From assembly GCA_964517355.1 (NCBI GenBank), contig CAZFCK010000011.1, positions 1 through 42,972 of the forward strand: a DNA stretch of 42,972 nucleotides, written 5' to 3'. Origin of the DNA: CAZFCK01 sp964517355. Its GTDB lineage: Bacteria; Desulfobacterota; Desulfovibrionia; Desulfovibrionales; Desulfovibrionaceae. The translations under genes were made by a program, and so were the position numbers. Under the pieces are notes generated by a model. That model worked only from the letters and a program-made list of their open reading frames with translations, searched no databases and had not been told where the DNA came from. This document shows, piece by piece, positions 16,395 through 24,726 of the stretch. The first letter of the stretch is position 1. Every line of letters begins with the position of its first letter.

Positions 16395-17924
16395 CTACGA
16401 CGGCGCCGAGATGTCGGGCAGCTTTTTTCTTCTCGTTGAGTCGTACGCTATCTTGAGCACAGCGAAGGCGGCCAGGCAAAGGAAAAACAGCGACAAGGGG
16501 TGCGTCACGAGAACGCTGAAATCACCCCCCGAGATGAGCAGCCCCTGACGCAACGATTGTTCCATCGCCGGCGCCAAAATGAATGCAATGATGAACGGAG
16601 GAAGAGGAATATCCAGTTTAAGGAAAATGAAGCCGAATATTCCGAAGAACAACATGGCCCAGACATCGGAAATCAAGTAGTTGACGGTGAATGTGCCGAC
16701 AACGCAAAGCAACACGACAATCGGGCTGATATAACAAGTGGGAACATCGGCAATCCGGCGGCACAGTTTGACTAACAATTTGCCGGCGATCAGCAACATG
16801 AAGATGGAAACGATCAACATGCCGAAAAGGGTGAAGACAAAGACTCTGTTTTCCGTGAATATTGAAGGACCGCTCTGGATGCCATGCAGCATGAGCGCTC
16901 CCATCATTACAGCGGTCACGACATCTCCAGGAATGCCCAGAGTGAGCATCGGGATGAGCGCGGCGCCACACACTGCGTTGTTGCCCGCTTCCGGAGCGGC
17001 AACGCCTTCGATGGCGCCATGACCGAATCGTTCGGGGTGTTTCGAACGTTTTTTGGCCAATCCGTAGCTGACAAAGGCGGCGACCGCCGCGCCGGTTCCG
17101 GGAAGAGCGCCAATGCTCGCACCGATTGCGCTTCCCCTCAAGAAAGAAGGAAAGCAGGTTTTGATGTCTTTCAGGGTAGCGTAATTGTCCGTCTTTTGTT
17201 TCCCTTTCCCAACGTCAAGGACTCCATGCTCCCCTTTGTGACAGATGTTATTGACCTGGGTCATTTGCTCGGAAATGGCGAACAAACCGACGATAATCGC
17301 GATAACGCTCAGTCCGGACTCCAGATACAGGGACCCGAAACTGAAGCGTGGCAAGCCGGCGACAGGATCCATACCGATCAGGCTAAAGGCCAGGCCCAGA
17401 GCTGCGGCGAGCAAGCCTTTGGTGATGGACTGCCCCGCGAGTCCTGCGATAATGGTCATGGCGAACAGGAGCAGGCTGAACAGCTCAATGGGGCCAAAAC
17501 GCGCCGCAAAAGAGGCGATGGGCTGCGCAATGACGCAGAGGAGCATAATGCTGAAGGCATCGCCGAAGACCGAAGCATACAATGCGATATCTAATGCTTT
17601 CCCCGCCTTCCCTTGCTGCGCCAGCTTATATCCGTCCAATACGGTGGCGGAAGCCGCCGGCGTGCCTGGCGTATTGATGAGAATCGCCGAGATGGATCCA
17701 CCGTAAGTCCCGCCTTTGTACAGGCCGATCATGATGGACATGGCAACAATAGGCTCAAATCCATACGTTATGGGGATGGCGAGAGAAAGCGCGACCGGCG
17801 GCCCCAACCCTGGAAGAATGCCGATAATTATGCCGGCGATGACGCCGCAAAGCGAAGCGATAAATACGGTTAGGTGGAAGACATTAATAATTCCAGAACC
17901 CATATCCATTAACCACTGTTCCAT
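16395..17924 (-). CDS. tctA: Tripartite tricarboxylate transporter large permease (TctA)
   Basis: 509 residues with about 11-12 transmembrane helices. The TctA signatures GIIIGILPGLGPP (about 30-42) and YGGSISAILINTPGTPAA (about 74-91) are present, with a second related half containing GALPGTGAAVAAFVSY and GVAAPEAGNNAVCGAALIPML. It is the ion-driven channel that works with TctB and the periplasmic binding protein TctC. It starts 13 bp after tctB with an AAGGTG leader. TTT systems carry varied carboxylates and other organic anions, so the substrate cannot be read from this sequence. The divergent sigma-54 promoter ties it to the hydrolase locus. Confidence 0.93.
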   Translation of the reverse strand: MEQWLMDMGSGIINVFHLTVFIASLCGVIAGIIIGILPGLGPPVALSLAIPITYGFEPIVAMSIMIGLYKGGTYGGSISAILINTPGTPAASATVLDGYKLAQQGKAGKALDIALYASVFGDAFSIMLLCVIAQPIASFAARFGPIELFSLLLFAMTIIAGLAGQSITKGLLAAALGLAFSLIGMDPVAGLPRFSFGSLYLESGLSVIAIIVGLFAISEQMTQVNNICHKGEHGVLDVGKGKQKTDNYATLKDIKTCFPSFLRGSAIGASIGALPGTGAAVAAFVSYGLAKKRSKHPERFGHGAIEGVAAPEAGNNAVCGAALIPMLTLGIPGDVVTAVMMGALMLHGIQSGPSIFTENRVFVFTLFGMLIVSIFMLLIAGKLLVKLCRRIADVPTCYISPIVVLLCVVGTFTVNYLISDVWAMLFFGIFGFIFLKLDIPLPPFIIAFILAPAMEQSLRQGLLISGGDFSVLVTHPLSLFFLCLAAFAVLKIAYDSTRRKKLPDISAPS

Positions 17925-17937
17925 GAAACTGCACCTT

Positions 17938-18420
17938 TTACATCAAGAAGGTTTCCGGAAATTGGACTTTCAGAACGGCGGTGAAAAAAAGCCATAGAAC
18001 AAAAGGCGTTATAGCTGTTAGCAGGATCACTGCCAGCTTGTTTTTCGCTTTCATGAATAAAAGTAAAAACACAAGATAGATCGCTGTTGAAACGATGTAG
18101 CCGACATACATAAATCCGAGGACATACATTGCAAGGGCACCGAGATACAGAACCAGACGCAGGAATTGGTGCTTGTTCATCAAATAAACATACACCCTTT
18201 TGTCTTTTGGTATTTTCCTGATGGTCAGGATGCAGTTTGCAATATGTAAAATCGCAAGACAAAGTAATACTCCTGTTATGATATATGGAAACGTCCTTCC
18301 TGAATCAAGGGAATAGTTTGATGCCTTAACCGTATAAACTGTTGAAATGCCGTAAAAAATAGAAAAAACCAACGTAGCTATGCCAAAATAGAGGTCTCGT
18401 TTTATTTTAGAATAGTCCAT
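17938..18420 (-). CDS. tctB: Tripartite tricarboxylate transporter small permease (TctB)
   Basis: 160 residues with four predicted transmembrane helices, the usual size and topology of TctB. GAGGCGCTCA precedes the ATG. It lies directly upstream of tctA and completes the membrane complex. It is separated from tctC by about 870 bp, which is unusual because tctC-tctB-tctA are normally close. The sequence is diverged, and identification rests on length, topology and position. Confidence 0.8.
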   Translation of the reverse strand: MDYSKIKRDLYFGIATLVFSIFYGISTVYTVKASNYSLDSGRTFPYIITGVLLCLAILHIANCILTIRKIPKDKRVYVYLMNKHQFLRLVLYLGALAMYVLGFMYVGYIVSTAIYLVFLLLFMKAKNKLAVILLTAITPFVLWLFFTAVLKVQFPETFLM

Positions 18421-19292
18421 TGAGCGCCTCGCTGTTGGAGCGATTGGAAGTGTGTGAGCAGCAGGTCAATTGCATCGTCATAACATCTGTCCGAGCCTGT
18501 GACAGTACGTTGTATCGATATCTGGCCGACATCCATCGCTGGTTATCGGCCTCCTCGGATTGTGAAGGCAGCAAGTAATTTTATGAAGTTCCGCAAAGTA
18601 ATCCTGTAAAAAAAGCAAAGCTGAAAGGGATACGCCTGGCGAAGCGACAAGCATGTCCGTCCACGGAATCCCCGAACGCAAGAAGCGAACGTCTGCCAAA
18701 AAGGCCGTACGGTTGCCGGCCAGGCAAAACGCCGACTGTTTTCGGATCGTTGTCCTTTCCAGTCCATCGCGTGCGATATGTCACAAAGAATGGTGGTGCG
18801 CAGCATCCTGCTACGATTTGTCGCATATTCTCCGGCCTGCTTTAAGAAAGCAGAGGTCCTTGCCAATGAATATGGGGGCCCCCGGATAACGTCAGCGTCT
18901 GTCACAACACCGTTTCCTGCCCAATACGCGTGAGCGGCTTTTTTTCCGGTCGGCCCGACGTTGAGAAGCCAACCGAGCGTGATCACTTCCGCCGGCATGA
19001 AGATCGGGTGATCCTCATTGCCAGCGCGTGACACGCTTTCAGTCTCAATGTTGCGTCTCATCAAAGAGCGGATCCGATTTCGAACCGGATTCCATTCTCG
19101 CTTCACAAGCAGCCCCTTCCCCGCTTGTTTCAGCCCTGGGCTACCGCTCATGGGGAAGGGGCGTTCGCATCACAATTCCTCTTTTCTCAGACGCCAAGGA
19201 ATTCTGCATGATACAACCACAGCATATCCTGCGACATCCCGTCATGTATGTCGTGCCTGCCAATGACGCCGCAAGAAGGTGTTTTCGGATTC
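18421..19292 (-). other. Gap inside the TTT operon, possible gene remnant
   Basis: 872 bp between tctC and tctB. A minus-strand frame at 18543-19151 (202 codons) is open but has mixed character: its middle (GWLLNVGPTGKKAAHAYW) looks protein-like, while its C-terminal third is rich in Arg, Cys and Trp like a shadow frame. I do not recognise a family. A perfect 11-bp inverted repeat, GCCCCTTCCCC (19112-19122) with GGGGAAGGGGC (19152-19162), lies within it. A decayed gene that once sat between tctC and tctB is the simplest reading. Confidence 0.35.
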
Positions 19293-20249
19293 CTACTTGG
19301 CAGTCTCCGGTTCAATATATCCTTTCTCAATGATCATGGTCAGTTCATTTTTGCTTTTTTCAGTTACTTCAGAGACTTGCTCACCGGTCAGCAGAATGCT
19401 TTGGAGGCCCAGATTCTTCAAGACCTTATGCACCTCGGGGCTGGCGCCTGCCTTGAGGATGGCTTTTTCCATGAGCTCTCTTTTGGCCGGATCAATGCCC
19501 TTGGGTGCGTAAATGGTCAGGTAGTCAGCCCATTCAAAAGGGTAGCCCATTTCTTTGGTCGTCGGGATTTCAGGAAAATCGTCCATCTTTCCCCCAAAAA
19601 GCAGGATTCCGGTAATTCCGCTTGACTTGATCGTTTGCGTTACAACGCAATCGACATGTCCGCTGGCCAGGGCGGCATTTGCAGCAACAGCGCCATTAAA
19701 GGGAATCCATTTAAACTTGAGTCCGGACTTTGATTCAAACAGGGCCGTGGCGGCGCCGCTGGTGTTTTTCGTACCACTCATGCCCAGGCTCAATTCATTG
19801 GGATGCGCCTTTGCGTACTCAATGAATTCATTAATGTTGGAAAAGCGGGGATCGCCGGTCTTAATTGCGAGAGCGGTGGGAACCATACAAAAACTGGCAA
19901 TGGGCTCAAAGCTGTCAACGGAATATTTCACGTCACGCAGCATGCCGTTGCAAAGCAATGTGCTTTGCAGAGAAAGAACAAACGTATAGCCGTCCGGCTT
20001 GGCTTGCGAGGCCTTGGAGTAGCCGATGCTTCCGCCGGCGCCCGGCGTGGGAGTGGTGATCACCGACACGTTGAGATCGACAGGCATCCGCTCGATAACC
20101 GGCCGCAATGCAAGATCCATCCAGCCGCCCGGGAGAAAGGGGTTGATAATGTTGATCGTGCGGTCGGGGTATTCATCAGCCTGGGCGTGCATTGCTAAAC
20201 CGAGACACAATAAGACGAGCAGCAAGGTCGAGAAATAAAGTTTACGCAT
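19293..20249 (-). CDS. tctC: Tripartite tricarboxylate transporter substrate-binding protein (TctC)
   Basis: 318 residues from ATG 20249, chosen because GGAGACC lies just upstream; a TTG at 20261 adds four residues. A signal peptide (about 1-24, ending in AQA) exports it to the periplasm. The mature protein has the TctC/Bug pattern: DRTINIINPFLPGGWMDLALRP near the N-terminus, PGAGGSIGYSKASQAKPDGYT, and a C-terminal APKGIDPAKRELMEKAI segment. Bug-type proteins bind carboxylates through water-bridged loops, so the ligand cannot be predicted. It is the first gene after a sigma-54 promoter. Confidence 0.92.
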   Translation of the reverse strand: MRKLYFSTLLLVLLCLGLAMHAQADEYPDRTINIINPFLPGGWMDLALRPVIERMPVDLNVSVITTPTPGAGGSIGYSKASQAKPDGYTFVLSLQSTLLCNGMLRDVKYSVDSFEPIASFCMVPTALAIKTGDPRFSNINEFIEYAKAHPNELSLGMSGTKNTSGAATALFESKSGLKFKWIPFNGAVAANAALASGHVDCVVTQTIKSSGITGILLFGGKMDDFPEIPTTKEMGYPFEWADYLTIYAPKGIDPAKRELMEKAILKAGASPEVHKVLKNLGLQSILLTGEQVSEVTEKSKNELTMIIEKGYIEPETAK

Positions 20250-20326
20250 TTCGGTCTCCAATCTGCTTAAAAGGTCTTGAATAAATCCCTGGTTGTTTAG
20301 GTAACGGCAGCATCGCTATCAATAAA

Positions 20327-20342
20327 TGCAATCTTTATTCCA
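20327..20342 (-). promoter_or_regulatory. Sigma-54 promoter for the TTT operon
   Basis: On the minus strand TGGAATAAAGATTGCA carries GG and GC with the correct 10-base separation for the -24/-12 elements (consensus TGGCACG-N4-TTGCA). Transcription would start near 20316, about 67 bases before the tctC ATG. It faces away from the matching site at 20610-20624. Confidence 0.7.
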
Positions 20343-20609
20343 TGGTTACATCAATTTGTTCAAGGCCACGGCACGGACAAACGAAACGCGCTGAAGACAG
20401 TGCGAAGGATCCGGATTCTTGTGATTTTTTTCATGATGAAGAAAAAGCCCGCATCAGGCCGGCATTATGGAACAGCAGCGACGACACGAGCATTGCTGGT
20501 TCAAAAGATTAACTTGAGTATAAAAAAATTAAAAAAGTTAAAATTTTTAACTCCCGCTCTCCCCTCTCCAAAACTGGGGAATTGACGTTATCTCTAGCAA
20601 TTATAAAAA
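20343..20609. promoter_or_regulatory. Divergent control region with AT-rich palindrome
   Basis: The 270 bp between the two sigma-54 promoters contain no gene. The clearest structure is the 17-bp palindrome AGTTAAAATTTTTAACT at 20536-20552, about 75 bp upstream of the hydrolase promoter. Enhancer sites for a sigma-54 activator, and possibly an IHF site in the AT-rich part, would be expected here. Which sequence the activator binds is not determined. Confidence 0.5.
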
Positions 20610-20624
20610 TGGCATGCTTATTGC
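20610..20624 (+). promoter_or_regulatory. Sigma-54 promoter for the hydrolase operon
   Basis: TGGCATGCTTATTGC matches the -24/-12 consensus TGGCACG-N4-TTGC at nearly every conserved position, with exact spacing. Transcription would start near 20636, about 50 bases before the hydrolase ATG, and TGAGGAG at about 20673 gives a strong ribosome site. Confidence 0.85.
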
Positions 20625-20687
20625 CCATGTCATTTTCAGGCAGCGTCAACCTAGGAAACTCTTTTTATTAATCTGAGGAGATTTTGC

Positions 20688-22277
20688 ATGATCAAAAATG
20701 CCATCGTCATGATGTTCGACTCGTTGCAATTTAACTATGTCGGAGCATACGGCAACGATTGGATACAAACCCCAAATATGGACCGGCTGGCCAAGGAAGG
20801 CGTTCTTTTTGAAAACGCCTATATCGAGGGACTGCCCACGGTTCCTTGCCGCAGAGCCATGCTGACCGGAAGGTACACCCTGCCGAGGGGCGGTTGGGTC
20901 GCCTTGAGCAGTGAAGACACGACCATCGCCGATCTTTGTTGGGGGCGCCCCATCGACACGGCGCTGATTTTCGACTGCCCCAATTACCGCCTGCCCAAGT
21001 TCGGCTATACTCGCGGTTTTGACAAGGTCTGGTTTACCCACGGGCACGAGGGTGATGAGTGCTTTTATGAAAACGATCCTCTGGTTGAATTCAAATGGCA
21101 GGATTACATTGAGGATCATACCTTAGCGGCTTATTCCGCCGCTCTCAAGACGGATAAGATCGTGAACGCCGTGGAGGCCGAGCTGAACAACTACCTTCGC
21201 CAGCGGCAGCATGGCGGCTGGAAGGCGGAAAACCGTTACGTTACGCGTACGATCAATGCCGCCATCGAGTATCTCGAAAAGGTCGACCGCAATAAGCAAT
21301 TCTTCCTGTGGATCGACAGTTTCGATCCGCACGAGCCTTGGGATCCGCCGTCAATCTACGATCCGGTCGGAAAATGCATGTACGATCCGGACTACAAGGG
21401 CAAGCATATGTTCCTGCCCTGCGCCGAACTGGTGGAAGGTATCTATACCGAGGAAGAATTGCATCACATCCGCATGCTCTACGCCGAGATGGTGACCTTG
21501 TGCGACGACAATTTGGGGCGTCTCATGGACACTGTCCGGCGCCTCGGCCTGGAAGAAAGCACCCTGTTCTGGATGGTTTCCGACCACGGCGAGCCTCTGG
21601 GCACCGGCAAGGACGGCCATGGTGTGATGCGCAAATGCCGCCCCTGGCCCTATGAAGAGCTGGCCCATGCGCCTTCTATCCTCCGGGCTCCGGGGGTCAA
21701 ACCCGGGCAACGGATCAAGTCCTTTATTCAAAGTGTGGACGTCGCCCCGACGATTTGCGATTGGCTCGGCATCGGCGTGCACCCCGAAATGCAGGGTAAG
21801 AGCCTTTTGCCTCTGGTCTTCGGCGAGGTCGACAAGGTTCGCGATTTCGCCATCGCAGGCTACTATGACTACTCCTGGTCCATCATCACGGATGAATGGA
21901 GCTACATCCACTGGCTGCAGCCCGACGATGACGGCAAGACCATGCGTCTGAAGTTCTACCGGGCCAACATCGACGGCAGTCACCTTGCGGCGGTCGGCGG
22001 CAAAGCCACACTGATCCCCGAATTGACAGAAGCCCTGAGCGAAGCCGCAGGCATCGATCCTACCAAGGATCGCGATGAGACGAACTGCTCGGTTGACGGC
22101 GCCGATCAATGGACCTGCACGCCCGGCAGCACCGCGCAGGTTCCTGAAAAGGATGAACTCTACAGCCGCGCAGATGATCCCTTCCAGTTGAACAACATCA
22201 TCGACAAGCACCCTGAAGTGGCAAGGAAGCTCTTCGATATGTTGCGGGGTTACATTTCCGAATTGCGAGCATCCTAA
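20688..22277 (+). CDS. Sulfatase-fold hydrolase with Thr at the nucleophile position
   Basis: 529 residues, no signal peptide, so cytoplasmic. It has the alkaline-phosphatase-superfamily sulfatase fold. Asp11 is a metal ligand in MMFDSLQ, the signature segment is PTVPCRRAMLTGR (50-62), Asp299-His300 lie in VSDHGEPLG, and KDGHG follows. Canonical sulfatases read C/S-x-P-x-R, where Cys or Ser becomes formylglycine. Here the first position is Thr51 (ACG), with Pro53 and Arg55 kept. Thr is not known to be converted by the two formylglycine systems, but it is the nucleophile in related phosphodiesterases and phosphonate hydrolases. So a phosphodiester or phosphonate ester is as likely as a sulfate ester. 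It probably acts on what the divergent TTT system imports. Confidence 0.85.
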   Translation: MIKNAIVMMFDSLQFNYVGAYGNDWIQTPNMDRLAKEGVLFENAYIEGLPTVPCRRAMLTGRYTLPRGGWVALSSEDTTIADLCWGRPIDTALIFDCPNYRLPKFGYTRGFDKVWFTHGHEGDECFYENDPLVEFKWQDYIEDHTLAAYSAALKTDKIVNAVEAELNNYLRQRQHGGWKAENRYVTRTINAAIEYLEKVDRNKQFFLWIDSFDPHEPWDPPSIYDPVGKCMYDPDYKGKHMFLPCAELVEGIYTEEELHHIRMLYAEMVTLCDDNLGRLMDTVRRLGLEESTLFWMVSDHGEPLGTGKDGHGVMRKCRPWPYEELAHAPSILRAPGVKPGQRIKSFIQSVDVAPTICDWLGIGVHPEMQGKSLLPLVFGEVDKVRDFAIAGYYDYSWSIITDEWSYIHWLQPDDDGKTMRLKFYRANIDGSHLAAVGGKATLIPELTEALSEAAGIDPTKDRDETNCSVDGADQWTCTPGSTAQVPEKDELYSRADDPFQLNNIIDKHPEVARKLFDMLRGYISELRAS

Positions 22278-22289
22278 CCCACTCTCCCA

Positions 22290-22319
22290 CCGGAGTCTGT
22301 CGCTGGCGACAGACTCCGG
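22290..22319. terminator. Strong hairpin after the hydrolase gene
   Basis: CCGGAGTCTGTCG, a CTGG loop, and CGACAGACTCCGG form a perfect 13-bp stem 13 bp after the stop. No T run follows, so it is probably an mRNA-stabilising or attenuating hairpin rather than a full terminator, letting some transcription reach the thioredoxin gene. Confidence 0.6.
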
Positions 22320-22373
22320 GGCCCGCTCGGCAATTGCGGTATTCATGGAAATTTAACGCAAACAGGAAAAACC

Positions 22374-22691
22374 ATGTCCATTGAAGATTTCAATACCCTG
22401 GATAGCTCCACATATGATGCCTTTGTCGGTAACGCGAATGGAATCATTATCTTTTTCAAAAAATTGTGCCCGCATTGCAAAGTCATGGCAACGGTGCTTG
22501 AAAAAATGAAAGCCCAAATGTCCGGTATCGATCTGGCCGCAATTGATTCCGAGGAATACCCTGACATCATGGACAAAGCCGGCGTGGTGCGTGTGCCCAC
22601 CCTTTGTGTCGTTAAGGGCGGCGAACTGCGTGCAAAGATGAATGGCATCAAAAACGTTCGCGAGACAATTGCATTTTATAACCAATCATAA
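22374..22691 (+). CDS. Thioredoxin-like protein with CPHC motif
   Basis: 105 residues, cytoplasmic, one thioredoxin domain. The active site is KLCPHCKVM (CPHC near residues 32-35), the dipeptide typical of DsbA rather than the CGPC of thioredoxin, and it predicts a more oxidising potential. The cis-proline loop is VRVPTLCVV. CAGGAAAAA precedes the ATG. It lies 96 bp after the hydrolase, separated only by the hairpin, and so probably belongs to the same transcript. Likely partners are the thioredoxin-reductase-like protein at 25254-26168 or a target in this locus. Confidence 0.87.
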   Translation: MSIEDFNTLDSSTYDAFVGNANGIIIFFKKLCPHCKVMATVLEKMKAQMSGIDLAAIDSEEYPDIMDKAGVVRVPTLCVVKGGELRAKMNGIKNVRETIAFYNQS

Positions 22692-23079
22692 CGTGATGGT
22701 ATGTTTGCTCTCAGTTAAGGATCGGTCATCTGAAGTTTGAAGACGTATCTTGATCAGATCAATACTTCGATCGATCACTGATTGTAAACAGGACTAACAT
22801 ATTACTCAGTGCAGAGTGTCAGTAGCTGCCTGCACTGAGTTATGGAAAACGCCACGCAGAAAGTTGTGGCATGGCGATGGAAGTAGCTAAAGTGCGCCGT
22901 AAGTAAAAAAAGTATTGTTTGTTTCTATTCAAAGTCACACTGATTCGAACGTAAAATACATAAACTTATTCTTAAATTGCAACAGGCACATGCCACAGTC
23001 ATGATAAACAGAACAATGCTAGAGAAACAAACGCCTCACCCGCTTGTAGTTTGTCAATAACTCCCCGGAGTAAAGAATA
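22692..23079. other. Intergenic region with a 10-bp inverted repeat
   Basis: 388 bp without a gene. ACTCAGTGCA (22804-22813) and TGCACTGAGT (22831-22840) form a perfect stem with a 17-base loop. GATCGGTC and GATCGATC elements lie upstream, around 22730-22780. No T run follows the stem. It could be a terminator, a regulator site or a small RNA; none can be established from sequence alone. Confidence 0.4.
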
Positions 23080-23367
23080 ATGAGCGCTGGGATTGAAATC
23101 AATATTACGATCTGGGATTTGCAACCGGCGAGAATACATCGCATTGAGCAGCATCTTGCAGATGCGCTCCGTGATCTTCAGATCAAAGGAAATATCAACA
23201 GCATGTCGGAACCGCCTTTGTTGAGCCGTATGGACATGTTGCACAGAATTCCAGCCCTGGAAATCGATGGCTCATTATGGACCCTCTCTGCCGACAGGGA
23301 GATGTCCTACGAATTATGCTTCTCGTTGCTCGCTCGATTAAAAGAACAAAATCAAAGAAACGGATAA
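23080..23367 (+). CDS. Thioredoxin_3-like protein lacking the active-site cysteines
   Basis: 95 residues with GGAG upstream of the ATG. It aligns end to end with the small redox protein at 13330-13560: NITIWDLQPARIHRIEQHL matches KIQVMGPGCPKCAEAEKNV, and IPALEIDGSLW matches the cis-proline STPAVAIDGEV. Both active-site cysteines are replaced (DLQPARI where GPGCPKC is expected). The fold should be kept but thiol chemistry at that site is lost. The only cysteine is near residue 83. It lies 54 bp before the trigger-factor-like gene and is probably co-transcribed with it. A binding or structural role is inferred. Confidence 0.6.
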   Translation: MSAGIEINITIWDLQPARIHRIEQHLADALRDLQIKGNINSMSEPPLLSRMDMLHRIPALEIDGSLWTLSADREMSYELCFSLLARLKEQNQRNG

Positions 23368-23421
23368 ACAACGAGCCCTGTTGTGGAAGATGAGCACTTT
23401 CCCCCAGCAAACGAGGAACTC

Positions 23422-24726
23422 ATGAATTATGAAATACAAAATATAACGCCAGTGCTTCGCAAAGTAGATGTCAGCGTTCCGGCAAATGAAGTTGATGGCG
23501 CTATTGAAGAATATCGGAAGAAGAAACAGGTGGTTGACACCTCAATCCTCAAAAAGGCGACAGAAGCCCTCATGGACTCGCTGCTTGCTGCAATTTTTAC
23601 TACAGAAGGATTGGATCCCGTCTGCGTCTACCAACTTGAGGAAGATCTGGTTGCCGCGAAACGGGATTATTGTTTTACCGCTCTTATTGAAGTTCTTCCG
23701 GATATTGATTTGCCCAATGATTTAGCCTCACTATCGGTGACGGTCCCGCCTCCGTTGCTCGAACCGGGGATCGGTCGGATGCTTCTGCATTCGGTGTTGA
23801 AACGGTCCGCTCACTTCACGAATGTTGAAGCATCGAGCTGCGCCCGGAATGGGGATCTGGTGCTTATTGATATGCGGGGCAGAATAGACGGTAACGACGC
23901 CCCTTGCATGTGCAAGAAAAATGTTCAGGTTGAAGTGCAATCCGAGGGAAAGAAAAATATCTACGGCATGGATCTCTCACACATCCTGCGCGGCATGCGT
24001 TCCGGAGGGATCGCAACCGGGAGCATTCTGTGCCCCTCAGACCATCCACATATTTTTCTCCGTGAAAAAGAAGTGGAATACATGATTACTCTTCATGGCA
24101 TCAAGCGTCCCGCAGCTGACCAACCTACCGACGAAGTCGCTAAAGAGTTGGGTTTCGAGAACGTGCAGGACTTAAATAAGTTCCTTTATTCCAAGGCGAT
24201 GAATATCAGACTCAAGGAGATTCGCCAGGAAGGGCGGCACCGCTTGCTCAAACAACTCCTTGCGAAGGCGACCTTCCCTCTCCCGGAAAGTATTGTGGCC
24301 TCACATTTACGGGAGCGGTTAAGCGGAGCTCGCCAACTCTTGCAAGCGTATGGTTTGGAGCAGGGGGCCATAACCGAACGACTCAAAGCCATGCATTCCG
24401 TGCTTGCCGAAGAAGCGAAAGAGCTTGCAAAAGAAGAAGTCTTTCTACTCGTACTTGCTTCCAAAGAAAATATTGAAGTGTACGAGGCGGAACTGAAAAC
24501 GCACATTGAGGACATGGCTAAGGAAAACAACAAAAGCTATTGCGAAATGCATAGCTTTCTCCAGCAACAGGATGCGATAAAACGTATTCACAATGGCATT
24601 CTGGCAGCCAAAGCTTTGAATTGTCTTTATGATAAAGCTCAGAAAATTGTCATAAAGGATACCAACACATCACATGCGTCATTGCGGCGGCACTGCACTA
24701 ACGCTGTTTCTCGTTCCGCGCATTAA
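23422..24726 (+). CDS. Divergent trigger-factor-like chaperone
   Basis: 434 residues from ATG 23422 (GAGGA upstream; 39 bp of extra frame before it were rejected). The three-domain trigger factor layout is visible: a short N-terminal domain (NITPVLRKVDVSVPANEVDGAI), an FKBP-like domain (about 150-235, NGDLVLIDMRGRIDG to YGMDLSHILRGMRSG), and a helical C-terminal domain. The ribosome-binding signature GFRxGKxP is missing: the chain goes from EEYRKKKQVVD straight into the helix that normally follows it. Housekeeping trigger factor normally lies beside clpP/clpX, so this is a paralog with a specialised, probably ribosome-independent job. A chaperone for the hydrolase or redox proteins here is an inference. 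Confidence 0.8.
   Translation: MNYEIQNITPVLRKVDVSVPANEVDGAIEEYRKKKQVVDTSILKKATEALMDSLLAAIFTTEGLDPVCVYQLEEDLVAAKRDYCFTALIEVLPDIDLPNDLASLSVTVPPPLLEPGIGRMLLHSVLKRSAHFTNVEASSCARNGDLVLIDMRGRIDGNDAPCMCKKNVQVEVQSEGKKNIYGMDLSHILRGMRSGGIATGSILCPSDHPHIFLREKEVEYMITLHGIKRPAADQPTDEVAKELGFENVQDLNKFLYSKAMNIRLKEIRQEGRHRLLKQLLAKATFPLPESIVASHLRERLSGARQLLQAYGLEQGAITERLKAMHSVLAEEAKELAKEEVFLLVLASKENIEVYEAELKTHIEDMAKENNKSYCEMHSFLQQQDAIKRIHNGILAAKALNCLYDKAQKIVIKDTNTSHASLRRHCTNAVSRSAH

Noticed and set aside
20838..20852. Sequencing error converting a Cys or Ser codon to Thr in the sulfatase signature
   Set aside because: ACG differs from TGC/TGT by two or more bases and from TCG by one, the frame is clean around it and the rest of the motif is kept; an error to Ser cannot be fully excluded but is the less likely reading.
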